A DNA stretch of 64,000 nt, from assembly GCF_028369065.1 (NCBI RefSeq), contig NZ_JAQNDA010000008.1:153040-217039 (forward strand), read 5' to 3'. The stretch comes from Marinobacter sp. SS21. GTDB taxonomy: Bacteria > Pseudomonadota > Gammaproteobacteria > Pseudomonadales > Oleiphilaceae. Positions 56,016-64,000 of this stretch are shown piece by piece. The notes under the pieces are model-generated. The model was not told the DNA's origin. It worked only from the letters and a program-made list of their open reading frames with translations, and searched no databases. Position 1 is the stretch's first letter; the number at the start of each line of letters is the position of its first letter. A program made the translations under genes and the position numbers.

Positions 56016-56837
56016 ATGACGCAATACACCGCCATTCATGCTCTTGACCAGGCAACCGCGCTCCGGCCTGGAAGCGAAAACCAGTACCTGGGCCGGTTTC
56101 CACCAGCCTACGCCAACATGGTTGGGCCCTTTGGCGGCATCATCGCCGCCACCGTACTGAATTCGATACTTTCTCATCCCAATCGGCAGGGTGATCCGGT
56201 TTCCATCACGGTGAACTTCACTGGGCCGGTGGCGGACGCGCCTTATGAAATTAGCGTTCGAATAGCCCGTACCAACCGGTCGAATCAGCACTGGGTCATC
56301 GAACTCACCCAGGACGGCGCCACAGCCGTTACCGCCACGGCCCTGTTGGCCTCCCGCAGAGACAGCTGGGAAGGGGAGGACATTACCATGCCGGATGTAC
56401 CCGCGCCCGGGGAAGTAGAGCGTCTGGAGACCGGGGCCTATATGTCCTGGCTGAATAATTACGAGTTTCGGGTTGTTAAGGGTGGCTTCGTCCCCGACGG
56501 TCAGGAGGGTGAACGTTCCGACGCAACCACCGGAGTCTGGGTTCGGGATGCGCCCCTCCGGCCGCTGGATTACCGGTCTCTGCTGGCAATAAGCGATTCG
56601 TTTTTTCCTCGCATTTTTGTCCGCCGCCAACAGCCTCTCCCGGCGAGTACCGTGTCGCTGACCACCTACTTCCACGCCGATGCCAGCAGCCTGGCAGCAC
56701 AGGGAGATCGCCACCTGTATTGTGAGGCCAGGGCGAGCCGGTACCACCAGGGCTTTTTCGACCAGGTCGGCCAGCTATGGGGGGCGGACGGCGACTTGTT
56801 GGCTACCACCCATCAACTCGTTTACTTCAAAGGGTGA
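56016..56837 (+). CDS. Acyl-CoA thioesterase family protein (double hotdog)
   Basis: 273-residue thioesterase of the TesB/thioesterase-like superfamily. The first hotdog has YANMVGPFGGIIAATVLNSILSHPNRQGDP and SITVNFTGPV; the second ends LYCEARASRYHQGFFDQVGQLWGADGDLLATTHQLVYF. Starts at the ATG at 56016 with GGAGG 8 bases upstream; the frame opening at 55956 is rejected. It lies 78 bases after the isomerase gene and may share its operon. It probably releases CoA products; substrate length is unknown. Confidence 0.86.
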   Translation: MTQYTAIHALDQATALRPGSENQYLGRFPPAYANMVGPFGGIIAATVLNSILSHPNRQGDPVSITVNFTGPVADAPYEISVRIARTNRSNQHWVIELTQDGATAVTATALLASRRDSWEGEDITMPDVPAPGEVERLETGAYMSWLNNYEFRVVKGGFVPDGQEGERSDATTGVWVRDAPLRPLDYRSLLAISDSFFPRIFVRRQQPLPASTVSLTTYFHADASSLAAQGDRHLYCEARASRYHQGFFDQVGQLWGADGDLLATTHQLVYFKG

Positions 56838-56856
56838 ATCGGCCCGGGTGACCTCG

Positions 56857-57576
56857 CTAGTTCGGGGGGCAGGGCTGGCCGGCCGCCCCCCACAGGCCCA
56901 CATCGGCGATGTGGACCTCCAGGGTCCCAGGCACTGGCTCCCGGTTGCCTCCGGGGTTCCAGCCCCATAACACGAAGCCATGATGGGAGGCGTCATCCCT
57001 CAAGTGTTCAATCAGGCCAAGGGCGTCGCGCCCACCGTTACGCGCCGGGTCTTTGAGTTGCTGGCAAATCTCTGCGCCGGATTTGCCAAACCACGCAAAT
57101 TCCACCGGAGCGAGTTGCCAGGGAAGACCGACATGCGGTGGAGCGTGGGGGACATCATTTGGCTCGGTTGAGGTCATGTGGCAAGTCGAACAGAGGAGGG
57201 TGCCGACGCCAATGCGGCTGACCCCGGCGTTAACGTTCATACCATGGGGCCGGGGCCGATCAAAACTCGGGCCTGACCACATCGGGATATTGTCTGCGCC
57301 AACATGGCAGTTGGAACAACGGGGGTGGGTGACCACCGCTTCGATTCGCTGCCAGGCTTTGAGCCCGTCAGCCTCGCTCACGCTACCCTTGGGCGGCATT
57401 TCCTGGCCGCCATTGCCTGCGCCAAAGACAGGGGTTGGGAAGGCAAGGATAACGAGGGCAAACGTAGCAATAACCAAGATAGCAGGAACAAAGATAGCGG
57501 GAACAAAGCTAGCAGGGACAAAGGTGGCCTGCGAACAGGTGGCCAATGACATTGCCAGGCGAATGGGTTTCATCAT
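56857..57576 (-). CDS. Diheme c-type cytochrome associated with molybdenum hydroxylase
   Basis: 239-residue exported protein with two heme-c sites, CSNCH and CSTCH (about 86 and 129), each with the His ligand. The N-terminus is a long hydrophobic leader made from a five-residue repeat (FVPAS, FVPAI, FVPAI...), then a cleavage region PVFGAGNGG. The globular part is as found beside isoquinoline-1-oxidoreductase-like enzymes. The gene follows the molybdopterin subunit gene by 12 bases, so it is the last of the three-gene operon and likely takes electrons from it in the periplasm. Met ligands are not obvious. Confidence 0.85.
   Translation of the reverse strand: MMKPIRLAMSLATCSQATFVPASFVPAIFVPAILVIATFALVILAFPTPVFGAGNGGQEMPPKGSVSEADGLKAWQRIEAVVTHPRCSNCHVGADNIPMWSGPSFDRPRPHGMNVNAGVSRIGVGTLLCSTCHMTSTEPNDVPHAPPHVGLPWQLAPVEFAWFGKSGAEICQQLKDPARNGGRDALGLIEHLRDDASHHGFVLWGWNPGGNREPVPGTLEVHIADVGLWGAAGQPCPPN
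57472..57531. repeat. Four 15-bp tandem repeats in the cytochrome signal region
   Basis: Units of the form AACAAAGATAGCGGG at 57472, 57487, 57502 and 57517, the last degraded. On the coding strand they give FVPAx repeats in the hydrophobic core. Copy number changes lengthen or shorten the core by five residues without a frameshift. Confidence 0.85.
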
Positions 57577-57588
57577 CTTGCCCCCCCA

Positions 57589-59838
57589 TCAAACAAAGTT
57601 GATGAATTTGTTGAATGGCATCTCACGGATGCGCTGGCCGGTGGCGGCAAAGATCGCGTTGGCCAATGCAGGTCCCGCAGGGGGCACTGGGGGCTCACCA
57701 ATACCACGGATCTTGGGGCCATTGGCGAGTCCCATCACTTCGATCGGCGGACACTGGTGAATTCGCATGCCTTCATGAACGTGGAAGTTGGTCTGCTGTA
57801 CCCTGCCATCGGCGTAGGTGAGCTCGCAGTTCATGGCGTGCCCCAGGCCCCAGACCACGCCGCCCTGAACCTGGTTTTCGAAATTGATGGGGTCGAGTAC
57901 CCCGCCAACGTCGGCGGCAACCCAGACCTTGTCTATCCGAATGCCTTTGTCGGTGGCGGTGACGTCGATCACTTCCGCCACCGGGACGCCGAACGATTCC
58001 ACGAAGGCGACCCCCCGGCCCTGACCGTTGCCCAGCGGACCATCCCAGTCAGCCATTTTGGCGACGGCTTCGAGCACTTTGCGGTGGTAGTCCACCGTGC
58101 AAAGTTCAATTCGGGCCTGTAAAGGGTCCTGTCCTGCGGCATGAATCAGCTCGTCAATGAAGCTTTCGCCGATAAAGCCCGCTGTGACTGCGCCCACCGA
58201 CCGCCAGGACGAAGTCGGGGATAGCCCCGTCACCGCATAGGCTGTGGTGCGAAAATTCGGAATGCCGTAGGTCATGTTCCACACCCCGGATGGTATCTGG
58301 GAATCTGGGTCTGTGGACGGCATGCCCATGCGACCGAACATCGACCGAATAGCCGACGTGGTGGCAATGTGAAAATCTGCGGCAATTATCTTTCCATCTT
58401 TGACGGCGCCCCGGTTCCGGCCCATACCGATTTGTCGGGGGAAATCCTGCAGAAAATCTTCCTCCCGGGAAAAGGTCAGTTTGACCGGTGTCCCCCGCAT
58501 TTTATTCGCGACTTCAACGGCATAGCGAACGTGTTCGAATTCCAGCCGATGCCCGAAACTGCCGCCGGAATACTGATTGTAAAAGGTAGCCTGTTCCGGC
58601 TGGAGGCCGGTTAGGGCGGCCGCCATTTGCTCAACCCCCTGGGGAATCTGATGCCCGGTCCAGACCTCGACGCTGTCGTCGCGAACCAGGGCCACGGCAT
58701 TGAGGGGTTCAAGGGGCTGGTGAGCGGCGTAGGGCACCCGATATTCCGCTTCCAGCACCTCGGCGGTGGCAAGGGCTTTTTCCATATCGCCGTCCTTGCG
58801 CCAGATCTTGTCCGCTTGATCGGGGGTAAACGTTGCTTCAACCATCGCCCAGTGGTCTGCCTGCTCGCTGGGGTAGTCGGCTTCCGCCCACTGACACTCC
58901 ACCGCCTCGGCGGCCTTCATGGCGTACCAGGTGTTGGTCGCAACCACGGCAATACCATTGGTGACGGGAAAGATCTGTTGCACTCCGGGCATAGTCTCGG
59001 CCTTGCCGGCATTAAATCCGGTCATCGGCGCGCCCTTGTGGGGGTTGAGTTTCACGGCCGCGTACACCATGCCATCCATTACCAGATCGATGCCGAATTG
59101 CAATGAGCCGGTGCACTTGGCCTCGACGTCGAGTCGCTGCATGGTCTTGCCAAGCAGTCGCCATTGCGATGGATCGCGCAGGGTGACTTCTTCGATCGGT
59201 GCGAGGGTGGCCGCCGCTGCCGCCAGCGCGGTGTAGGGTATGGTTGCGCCACCGGGTAACAATACCGCTCCCGCCTTGGTACCTAACTCACTAACCGGAA
59301 TCCCGGTTCGTTTGGAGGCTGCCGCCTTCAGTGTCTCTCGCGCCACCGCGCCGGCTACCCGCAACTTGGTGTAGCTGTCAGGCACGGTGCTGGAACCACC
59401 GGTCATCTGCATGCCCTGTTCCTTGAGCCACTGCAGTGCCGCCGCGCGGGCGGCCTCAGCTTCGGGGCTGAGATCGGTGGCCATAAATGGGGCAAATTCC
59501 TCTACCAGCCCGCCGTTGTAGTAAACCGGGCTGGGTGGTCCAAAATCGGTGTCGAACTGAGCCAGTTCCAGATCCATTTCTTCGGCAATCAGGGCAGCCT
59601 GTATGGCCACTACGCCTTGACCAACGTCGGCGTGGGGCGTTACCAGGGTAATGCCCTCGGGCGTTATCTTGACCCACGGGTTGAAGGTAGCCGATTCCGG
59701 GCCAAGCCCGGTCAACAGCGGGTTGTTGGGTTCCGGCGTGGTCGCGAGTACGCCCAGTGAGTAGCTACCGAAAGCGACACCGCCCGCCAGCGCGGCACTG
59801 CCAATGAGAAATTCCCGACGGGAGTAAGTAGGGCTCAT
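57589..59838 (-). CDS. Molybdopterin-binding large subunit, isoquinoline-1-oxidoreductase type
   Basis: 749-residue periplasmic molybdenum hydroxylase subunit. Twin-arginine signal SRREFLIG (residues about 6-13) exports the folded protein. GQGVVAIQAALIAEEM (about 73), GHQIPQGVEQMAAALTGLQPEQATFYNQYSGGSFGHRLE (about 390) and WRSVGAVTAGFIGESFIDELI carry the Mo-cofactor and substrate region; GIGEPPVPPAGPALANAIFAATG near the end contains the active-site Glu. Length and Tat signal match the IorB/aldehyde dehydrogenase group. It follows the 2Fe-2S subunit by 3 bases and precedes the diheme cytochrome gene. Substrate (aldehyde or N-heterocycle) is not determined. Confidence 0.9.
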   Translation of the reverse strand: MSPTYSRREFLIGSAALAGGVAFGSYSLGVLATTPEPNNPLLTGLGPESATFNPWVKITPEGITLVTPHADVGQGVVAIQAALIAEEMDLELAQFDTDFGPPSPVYYNGGLVEEFAPFMATDLSPEAEAARAAALQWLKEQGMQMTGGSSTVPDSYTKLRVAGAVARETLKAAASKRTGIPVSELGTKAGAVLLPGGATIPYTALAAAAATLAPIEEVTLRDPSQWRLLGKTMQRLDVEAKCTGSLQFGIDLVMDGMVYAAVKLNPHKGAPMTGFNAGKAETMPGVQQIFPVTNGIAVVATNTWYAMKAAEAVECQWAEADYPSEQADHWAMVEATFTPDQADKIWRKDGDMEKALATAEVLEAEYRVPYAAHQPLEPLNAVALVRDDSVEVWTGHQIPQGVEQMAAALTGLQPEQATFYNQYSGGSFGHRLEFEHVRYAVEVANKMRGTPVKLTFSREEDFLQDFPRQIGMGRNRGAVKDGKIIAADFHIATTSAIRSMFGRMGMPSTDPDSQIPSGVWNMTYGIPNFRTTAYAVTGLSPTSSWRSVGAVTAGFIGESFIDELIHAAGQDPLQARIELCTVDYHRKVLEAVAKMADWDGPLGNGQGRGVAFVESFGVPVAEVIDVTATDKGIRIDKVWVAADVGGVLDPINFENQVQGGVVWGLGHAMNCELTYADGRVQQTNFHVHEGMRIHQCPPIEVMGLANGPKIRGIGEPPVPPAGPALANAIFAATGQRIREMPFNKFINFV

Positions 59839-59841
59839 CGC

Positions 59842-60318
59842 TCAACTCTCCGTTGAATGGGTGGGCGATAATTGGGTGGCAGCAGCGTGGATGGCCGTGC
59901 GAATGCGGGCGTAGGTGCCGCATCGGCACAAATTGCCGGCCATCGCGGCGTTGATGTCATCGTCTGTCGGGTTCGGCGTCGTTGCGAGCAGTGCAGCGGC
60001 CTGCATGATCTGCCCGGTCTGACAATAGCCGCATTGCGGCACCTGGTGTTCGATCCAGGCTTGCTGCACGGCTCGAAATGGTTTAGTGGTCATTCCCTCA
60101 ATGGTTTGAACCTGAGCGCCTTCCAATAAACCGATTCGGGCCTGGCAAGACCGCACCGGCAATCCGTCGATGGTGACCGTACAGGCACCGCATTGGGCAA
60201 TGCCGCAGCCGTACTTCGGCCCGGTGATTCCCAATTCATCCCGAAGTACCCACAGCAGCGGCATATCCGGGACAACATCCACCTGCCGCTCTTTGCCATT
60301 AACGGTGAGTTGGATCAT
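59842..60318 (-). CDS. 2Fe-2S small subunit of molybdenum hydroxylase (IorA-type)
   Basis: 158-residue iron-sulfur protein. Plant-type 2Fe-2S motif [16 protein letters not shown] (C-x4-C-x2-C plus a later Cys) and the second, four-helix cluster motif [16 protein letters not shown] with [11 protein letters not shown]. This is the two-cluster small subunit of the xanthine-oxidase family. Start ATG at 60318 has GGAGA 5 bases upstream; the longer frame from 60333 is not used. No signal is present; the protein is likely exported with the Tat partner encoded next. First gene of the operon. Confidence 0.93.
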   Translation of the reverse strand: MIQLTVNGKERQVDVVPDMPLLWVLRDELGITGPKYGCGIAQCGACTVTIDGLPVRSCQARIGLLEGAQVQTIEGMTTKPFRAVQQAWIEHQVPQCGYCQTGQIMQAAALLATTPNPTDDDINAAMAGNLCRCGTYARIRTAIHAAATQLSPTHSTES

Positions 60319-60693
60319 GTTCGATCTCCACATGTGGGCTGTTTTACATCTCGAAGTCTGATCAGAAAATGATCAGGGCTGATTTCTTGGTATAGGCAAC
60401 GAGGTGCAATCGGGCAAATAGCTAAAAGGCTTATGCAATTTGGGGTTATTACCCCGACTAGGCCATTGAGAGGTGCTCCGGGCGATTTGATCTGAAACCT
60501 GCTATGTTTTTTAGGACTACCCGAAGGATGTTTCGCGAGTTGATCGCCAGGTCAATATGCCGCGATCCCATCCAGTCCGATATGGGAAGCGTTTCTCGAC
60601 ACACGCCGCTCCCTTGCAGCCGAAGGTTTCAAGTGCTGGTTGGCGATAACGTGGGTCAAGGTCATGTCCACCAGGGGACTTTGATAAAGCGAT
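60319..60693. other. Divergent spacer before the hybrid kinase gene
   Basis: 375 bases with no supportable gene. Promoters of the molybdenum hydroxylase operon (minus) and the kinase gene (plus) must lie here. A short frame (60504-60722) was examined and rejected. Confidence 0.55.
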
Positions 60694-62466
60694 ATGTCAG
60701 ACCAACCAGTCCCACCGCCTGAGTTTAATGAGCCCGAGGCGCACGCCGATGCTTATCGACGATTTCGTTACCGCATTACTGCGGTGCTGGGCTTTATATT
60801 CATAAATGTCCTGCTCTACACCACGGTGTTCGAGAATCGGGCCGTTGTCCTGATATTTGGTGTCTGGGGGGCGATCATATTGCTGCTCGCGCTTTGGGCC
60901 ATCACCGGTAAAGAAGTCGCCCGCCTCGACCAGACCTCTCCGGCGGCGTTTATCGTGAGTATTCTTGCCCTGGTTGCCGCCAGTGCCGTTACTGGCTTCA
61001 CCGATTCAAATTTTATTTGGTACCTCCTGTTGGCGCCGGCTGGGGCTGCGCTGCTGCATTCATCCAGATTGTCCGTGATCGCCTTTATGGTGACGGTGTT
61101 GGTTCTGTTCTTGTTAAAATCCATTGAGATCGCGATTGATCCGGGACCACGACAAGCCGCTTCTTTTGAGACGCTGTTTGTCCAGGTGATCCTGTTAAGC
61201 ACGATCACCTATTTGGGCATCGTGTCCCGAAACGCCAGCGACGCGTTCATCCAGAAACTGCAAAAGGCTCGCGCCAAATCCCATGAGGCCGAGCGCAAGG
61301 CCATTCTGGCCAGTCAGGCCAAGTCTGGGTTCCTGGCCAGCATGAGTCATGAAATCCGCACGCCACTTAATGGTGTGATCGGTGTGAATCGGTTGTTGCA
61401 GGAAACCAGCCTGAATGACGAGCAACGTTCGTTGGTGGCTATGGGGAAAGTAGCGAGCGAATCCCTGCTTCACCTGGTCAATGAGATTCTGGACCTTTCC
61501 AGAATTGAAGCGGGCAAGATGGAGCTGGAATCGGTGCCGTTTGACTTCTCGCAAGTGGTATCGTCGGTGGTAACGCTGCTTCAGGATTCGGCATCGCGCA
61601 AATCGTTGGCGGTCACTGTCGATAGCACACTGGAGAAACATATACGGCTCATGGGCGATCCTTTGCGGTTACGTCAGGTCCTGCTTAACCTGGCCTCCAA
61701 CGCCGTCAAGTTTACCTCCAGTGGGCTCATCACCATCAAGTGCCGAAAAGTCACTCAGAAAGATAAAGACATCAGGGTCCGGATAGACGTCATTGATACC
61801 GGGCCCGGCATGTCAGAGGCCGATCAGGCGCGGTTGTTCTCGGTGTATTCCCAGACCAGGGAGTCCATCGCCCGAGAATTCGGCGGGTCAGGGCTTGGCT
61901 TGGCAATTTCCAGGCAGCTGACCGAGTTGATGGGGGGGGATATCGGCGTTAACTCCGCCTTAAACGTGGGCTCGACCTTCTGGGTTGAGATTCCGTTTAG
62001 CATGGCCGAGACAGCGCTGGCCGAAGAGAAGGCGTTATCAGAATCTAGGGAGGCAATTCCACGCACCTCATTGTCGCTGATTGAGCCCCCGAAACCGCTG
62101 TCCGGTTGTGTTCTGGTGGCGGAAGACAATAACATCAATCAGATCATCGTGCGCAAGATGCTGGAGCGTTTTGGGCTTTCGGTGCGTATCGTCGAGGATG
62201 GCAGGCAAGCACTGGAAGCTGCTCGATCCGAACGGTACGATCTCATCATTCTGGATTGCCAGATGCCGGTGATGGATGGTTTTGAAGCCTGTAAGGCCAT
62301 ACGATCGCTGGAGCAAGCCGGGAATCGACAGCCCATTGTCGCCCTCACTGCGAGCGCGTTTAAAGACGATCAGGCGAAGTGCCTGGCCGCTGGTATGGAT
62401 GATTTTCTCACCAAGCCCATTGATGCCGGCAGGCTCTATGTCACGCTGGAAAAGTGGCTCGATTGA
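60694..62466 (+). CDS. Hybrid sensor histidine kinase with multi-span membrane sensor
   Basis: 590-residue membrane kinase. The first 190 residues hold about six hydrophobic segments (for example VLGFIFINVLLYTTVF, AVVLIFGVWGAIILLLALW, LLLAPAGAALLHSSRL), with no periplasmic domain large enough for a ligand. DHp domain with SGFLASMSHEIRTPLNGVIGV (His acceptor), ATPase domain (NLASNAVKFTSSG; DTGPGMSEAD; GGSGLGLAISRQLTEL), and receiver (CVLVAEDNNINQIIVRKMLERFG; acceptor Asp in IILDCQMPVMDGFEAC; Lys in FLTKPI). There is no Hpt. It is alone on the plus strand; partner regulator is unknown. The sensor type resembles membrane-embedded 7TM-like kinases but the family is not certain. Confidence 0.88.
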   Translation: MSDQPVPPPEFNEPEAHADAYRRFRYRITAVLGFIFINVLLYTTVFENRAVVLIFGVWGAIILLLALWAITGKEVARLDQTSPAAFIVSILALVAASAVTGFTDSNFIWYLLLAPAGAALLHSSRLSVIAFMVTVLVLFLLKSIEIAIDPGPRQAASFETLFVQVILLSTITYLGIVSRNASDAFIQKLQKARAKSHEAERKAILASQAKSGFLASMSHEIRTPLNGVIGVNRLLQETSLNDEQRSLVAMGKVASESLLHLVNEILDLSRIEAGKMELESVPFDFSQVVSSVVTLLQDSASRKSLAVTVDSTLEKHIRLMGDPLRLRQVLLNLASNAVKFTSSGLITIKCRKVTQKDKDIRVRIDVIDTGPGMSEADQARLFSVYSQTRESIAREFGGSGLGLAISRQLTELMGGDIGVNSALNVGSTFWVEIPFSMAETALAEEKALSESREAIPRTSLSLIEPPKPLSGCVLVAEDNNINQIIVRKMLERFGLSVRIVEDGRQALEAARSERYDLIILDCQMPVMDGFEACKAIRSLEQAGNRQPIVALTASAFKDDQAKCLAAGMDDFLTKPIDAGRLYVTLEKWLD

Positions 62467-62572
62467 GTGGTTGTGATATTCGACGTAAGGGGATAAGACG
62501 GTTTGCTCATAGTGAACCTCAGATGCCATGTGCGGGGCGCCAAACCCTGCCAGGTCGGTATTTTTGTTGTCT

Positions 62573-62618
62573 TCTCGCTCAGCGATTTGTTGGCAATAAG
62601 GTTAGGAGCTGAGCGGGA
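62573..62618. terminator. Possible terminator between convergent genes
   Basis: Inverted repeat with arms 62573-62583 and 62608-62618 (core CGCTCAGC / GCTGAGCG, one wobble outside it) and a long 24-base loop, between the convergent hybrid kinase and binding-protein genes. No T-run; weak call. Confidence 0.3.
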
Positions 62619-62761
62619 CTAATCCTCCTACAAAGTGATCAAAGCGTCACGATGACGAAAGGGTCGATATGATGGTTGCCAAACAGGCGGCCAATCCACG
62701 ATCTAGCCTCTTCGGAATGAGTTTGGAGCAGGGGGAATGCTTATAAGGGAGGGATGGGGAG

Positions 62762-63574
62762 TTAGTCGCTGGGAGCCTCGTACGTTTGCCAATCCTGAAA
62801 GGGTAAACGGATATTACGGTAGAGCTGTTGCAGCCGGCCCTGTTGCTCAAGTGTTAACAGGGCTTGCTCAAGAATAGCCTCGGTCCGTTCTCCCATCTCA
62901 CCCCTGGGCACTACCATGACTTCTTCGAAGCATGCGTGGAGTTCCCGGTGCACGTCCTGAAGGTCGAGCTCGCGAAGCGCATGATCAGCTTCCTCCTGGA
63001 CCATCAAAAATCCGTCGACCCGTTTTGCGGCAATCTGTTTCAATGCTTGCTTGCTGTCGTTCACCTCCGTCATAGGCAAAACCCCGAATTGGGCCGCGCC
63101 TCGTACTGTAATGAGTCGATAGGGATAGTGTTCGTCTAGAGGGTAGCGATAAAGCTCATCCCGGGTTAGCTTGGTGTCGCGATGGGAATATAAAACGACG
63201 CAGGCTTCACCTATTGTCGTGCTCATCAGGCGGAACGGCTCTACCCACTTAGTGGCTCCGGGAATTCGCGGCATTGGGAGGTGGAAGTCAGCATTGCGGT
63301 TAGTGAGGTTCCACAAGGATCGCGCGAGTGGAAAGTGCATTATGGTGATCGAGCCTTTTGTGTAGACCTCATCGATGGCTTTCACCAAATCAATATAGCC
63401 ATCCTCAACGTTGGAACCTGTATACGTTTCCAAAAAGCCTATGCCAGCTCGAAGATCCTGGTTCCAGCCAGTAGAGGGTAACAGCAGGAGGCTGATAAGC
63501 CAGAAGGGACGGCTCAAGCCGATACAGGGCCGCAGCTTCTTAATGAGCGAGCGCAGCGTCAACCTAAGGTGCAT
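62762..63574 (-). CDS. Extracellular solute-binding protein, SBP_bac_3-like
   Basis: 270-residue exported protein. A hydrophobic segment (FWLISLLLLPSTGWNQ, about 24-40) acts as signal peptide or anchor. The rest shows two-lobe amino-acid-binding-protein features: GYIDLVKAIDEVYTKGSI, YRLITVRGAAQFGVLPMTEVNDSKQALKQIAAKRVDGFLMVQEEADHALREL and a C-terminal TEAILEQALLTLEQQGRLQQLYR. No ABC transporter genes accompany it, so it may feed a sensor rather than a transporter. It is convergent with the hybrid kinase gene; a link to that kinase is possible but unproved. Confidence 0.78.
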   Translation of the reverse strand: MHLRLTLRSLIKKLRPCIGLSRPFWLISLLLLPSTGWNQDLRAGIGFLETYTGSNVEDGYIDLVKAIDEVYTKGSITIMHFPLARSLWNLTNRNADFHLPMPRIPGATKWVEPFRLMSTTIGEACVVLYSHRDTKLTRDELYRYPLDEHYPYRLITVRGAAQFGVLPMTEVNDSKQALKQIAAKRVDGFLMVQEEADHALRELDLQDVHRELHACFEEVMVVPRGEMGERTEAILEQALLTLEQQGRLQQLYRNIRLPFQDWQTYEAPSD

Positions 63575-64000
63575 AGCGGGTACCTCAACAGGTCATGGAA
63601 TGGACAGATGTTGGCTGATTGAACATCGCCCACCACTATCGAACTGGCTAACATTCTCAGTTTAGTAACTGCTCTATCGGCTCGTCAAAAAGGTGTTTTG
63701 AATAGCGAAAAAGTCGGCCTACTAGACGTTCGAAACTAGAAGTACACGTTTTTCGATGTGGATCTAATCATCCTGCTTCCCCCATTAGTCGTAATACCAA
63801 TAGAAGCCCAACTTCAACCAAGTGAACGGTTTGCTGTACGCCTAAAACCGGTATGTTGAAGCTGTGAAGAAATTGAATGCGTATTCCGGCGAACGTGAAC
63901 ACCCATTCTGGTTGAACGTGAACACCTCGTTTCTTAACGCATCACCCACCGGAGTTTGTACTCCGGGTGTTCACGTTCAGTCAATTTCCTGAAGTCGTTT
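63575..64000. other. Gene-free right end with repeat block
   Basis: 426 bases without a supportable gene. The first 290 bases show nothing distinctive beyond the binding-protein promoter. The last part is the probable IS end listed separately. Confidence 0.55.
63863..64000. mobile_element. Probable terminal region of an IS21-like insertion sequence (partial)
   Basis: Starting with TGTGAAG at 63863, two adjacent 22-23 base copies (63883-63904 and 63905-63927) share the core GAACGTGAACACC. An exact inverted copy of 14 bases, GGGTGTTCACGTTC, lies at 63965-63978. Repeated subterminal blocks of this kind mark IS21-family ends, where transposase IstA binds. No istA codes within the window; the element would continue past the right edge. 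Confidence 0.5.

Noticed and set aside
60504..60722. 72-codon frame with a VLVGDN-like stretch recalling a receiver domain
   Set aside because: It lacks the acceptor Asp and Lys motifs and overlaps the kinase start in another frame; the likeness is too short.
62647..62850. Minus-strand frame of 67 codons
   Set aside because: It overlaps the real binding-protein gene in another frame and no motif is seen.

Overview
The window looks like chromosome of a marine or environmental gammaproteobacterium, most like Marinobacter or a close relative. This rests on the mix of proteins seen: a TonB-dependent receptor, many hybrid kinases and GGDEF proteins, cop and mer metal resistance, Baeyer-Villiger and GMC oxidoreductases, and GC-rich coding sequence with typical Shine-Dalgarno sites. 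No rRNA, tRNA or CRISPR array was recognised, so the genus is an inference.

Layout. 1-1300: 3' part of glutathione reductase. 1309-6377: minus-strand set of TonB-dependent receptor, periplasmic binding protein and hybrid sensor kinase. 6573-10597: J-domain-like membrane protein, SBF-like transporter with a FadR-type regulator, Baeyer-Villiger-type monooxygenase. 10598-12650: spacer with a G17 run, then a diguanylate cyclase. 12756-15475: BenE transporter, tautomerase, glutathione S-transferase and a divergent HxlR regulator. 15487-24583: PCMT/erythromycin-esterase fusion, FabH-like synthase, ArsM-like methyltransferase, Kef-type antiporter, two pirins and a YcaC-like hydrolase. 24859-35042: LysR and AraC regulators, a large esterase lipoprotein, a cholesterol-oxidase-like GMC enzyme, a second diguanylate cyclase paralogous to the first, and an aldehyde dehydrogenase. 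35572-43497: a complete chemosensory operon (cheW, cheR-TPR, cheW, mcp, cheA-REC, cheB) resembling Wsp but with no wspR. 43653-49880: SGNH hydrolase, then copper resistance (two-component system divergent from cupredoxin, multicopper oxidase and CopB). 50094-53504: mercury resistance (merR, merTPFA) with a Tn3-family transposase stub, the only clear mobile-element remnant inside the window. 53517-56837: YnfA protein, HxlR regulator, and an SDR/DsbA-like isomerase/thioesterase operon. 56857-60318: molybdenum hydroxylase pair plus a diheme cytochrome. 60694-63574: hybrid kinase and an orphan periplasmic binding protein. 63863-64000: probable end of an IS21-like insertion sequence.

How the parts work together. 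Metal defence is the most complete theme. CopRS-like regulators face the cop operon across paired direct repeats, and MerR sits on a classical 19-bp-spacer promoter driving merTPFA. Signalling is dense: three sensor kinases besides CheA, two membrane cyclases with intact GGEEF and RxxD sites, and the Wsp-like array. Several small redox/detoxification operons each carry a local regulator and a visible dyad that could be its operator (HxlR at 15022 and 54424/54452, LysR at 23799 and 24835, FadR-type at 8997). Statements on function are from motif reading only; no database search was possible.
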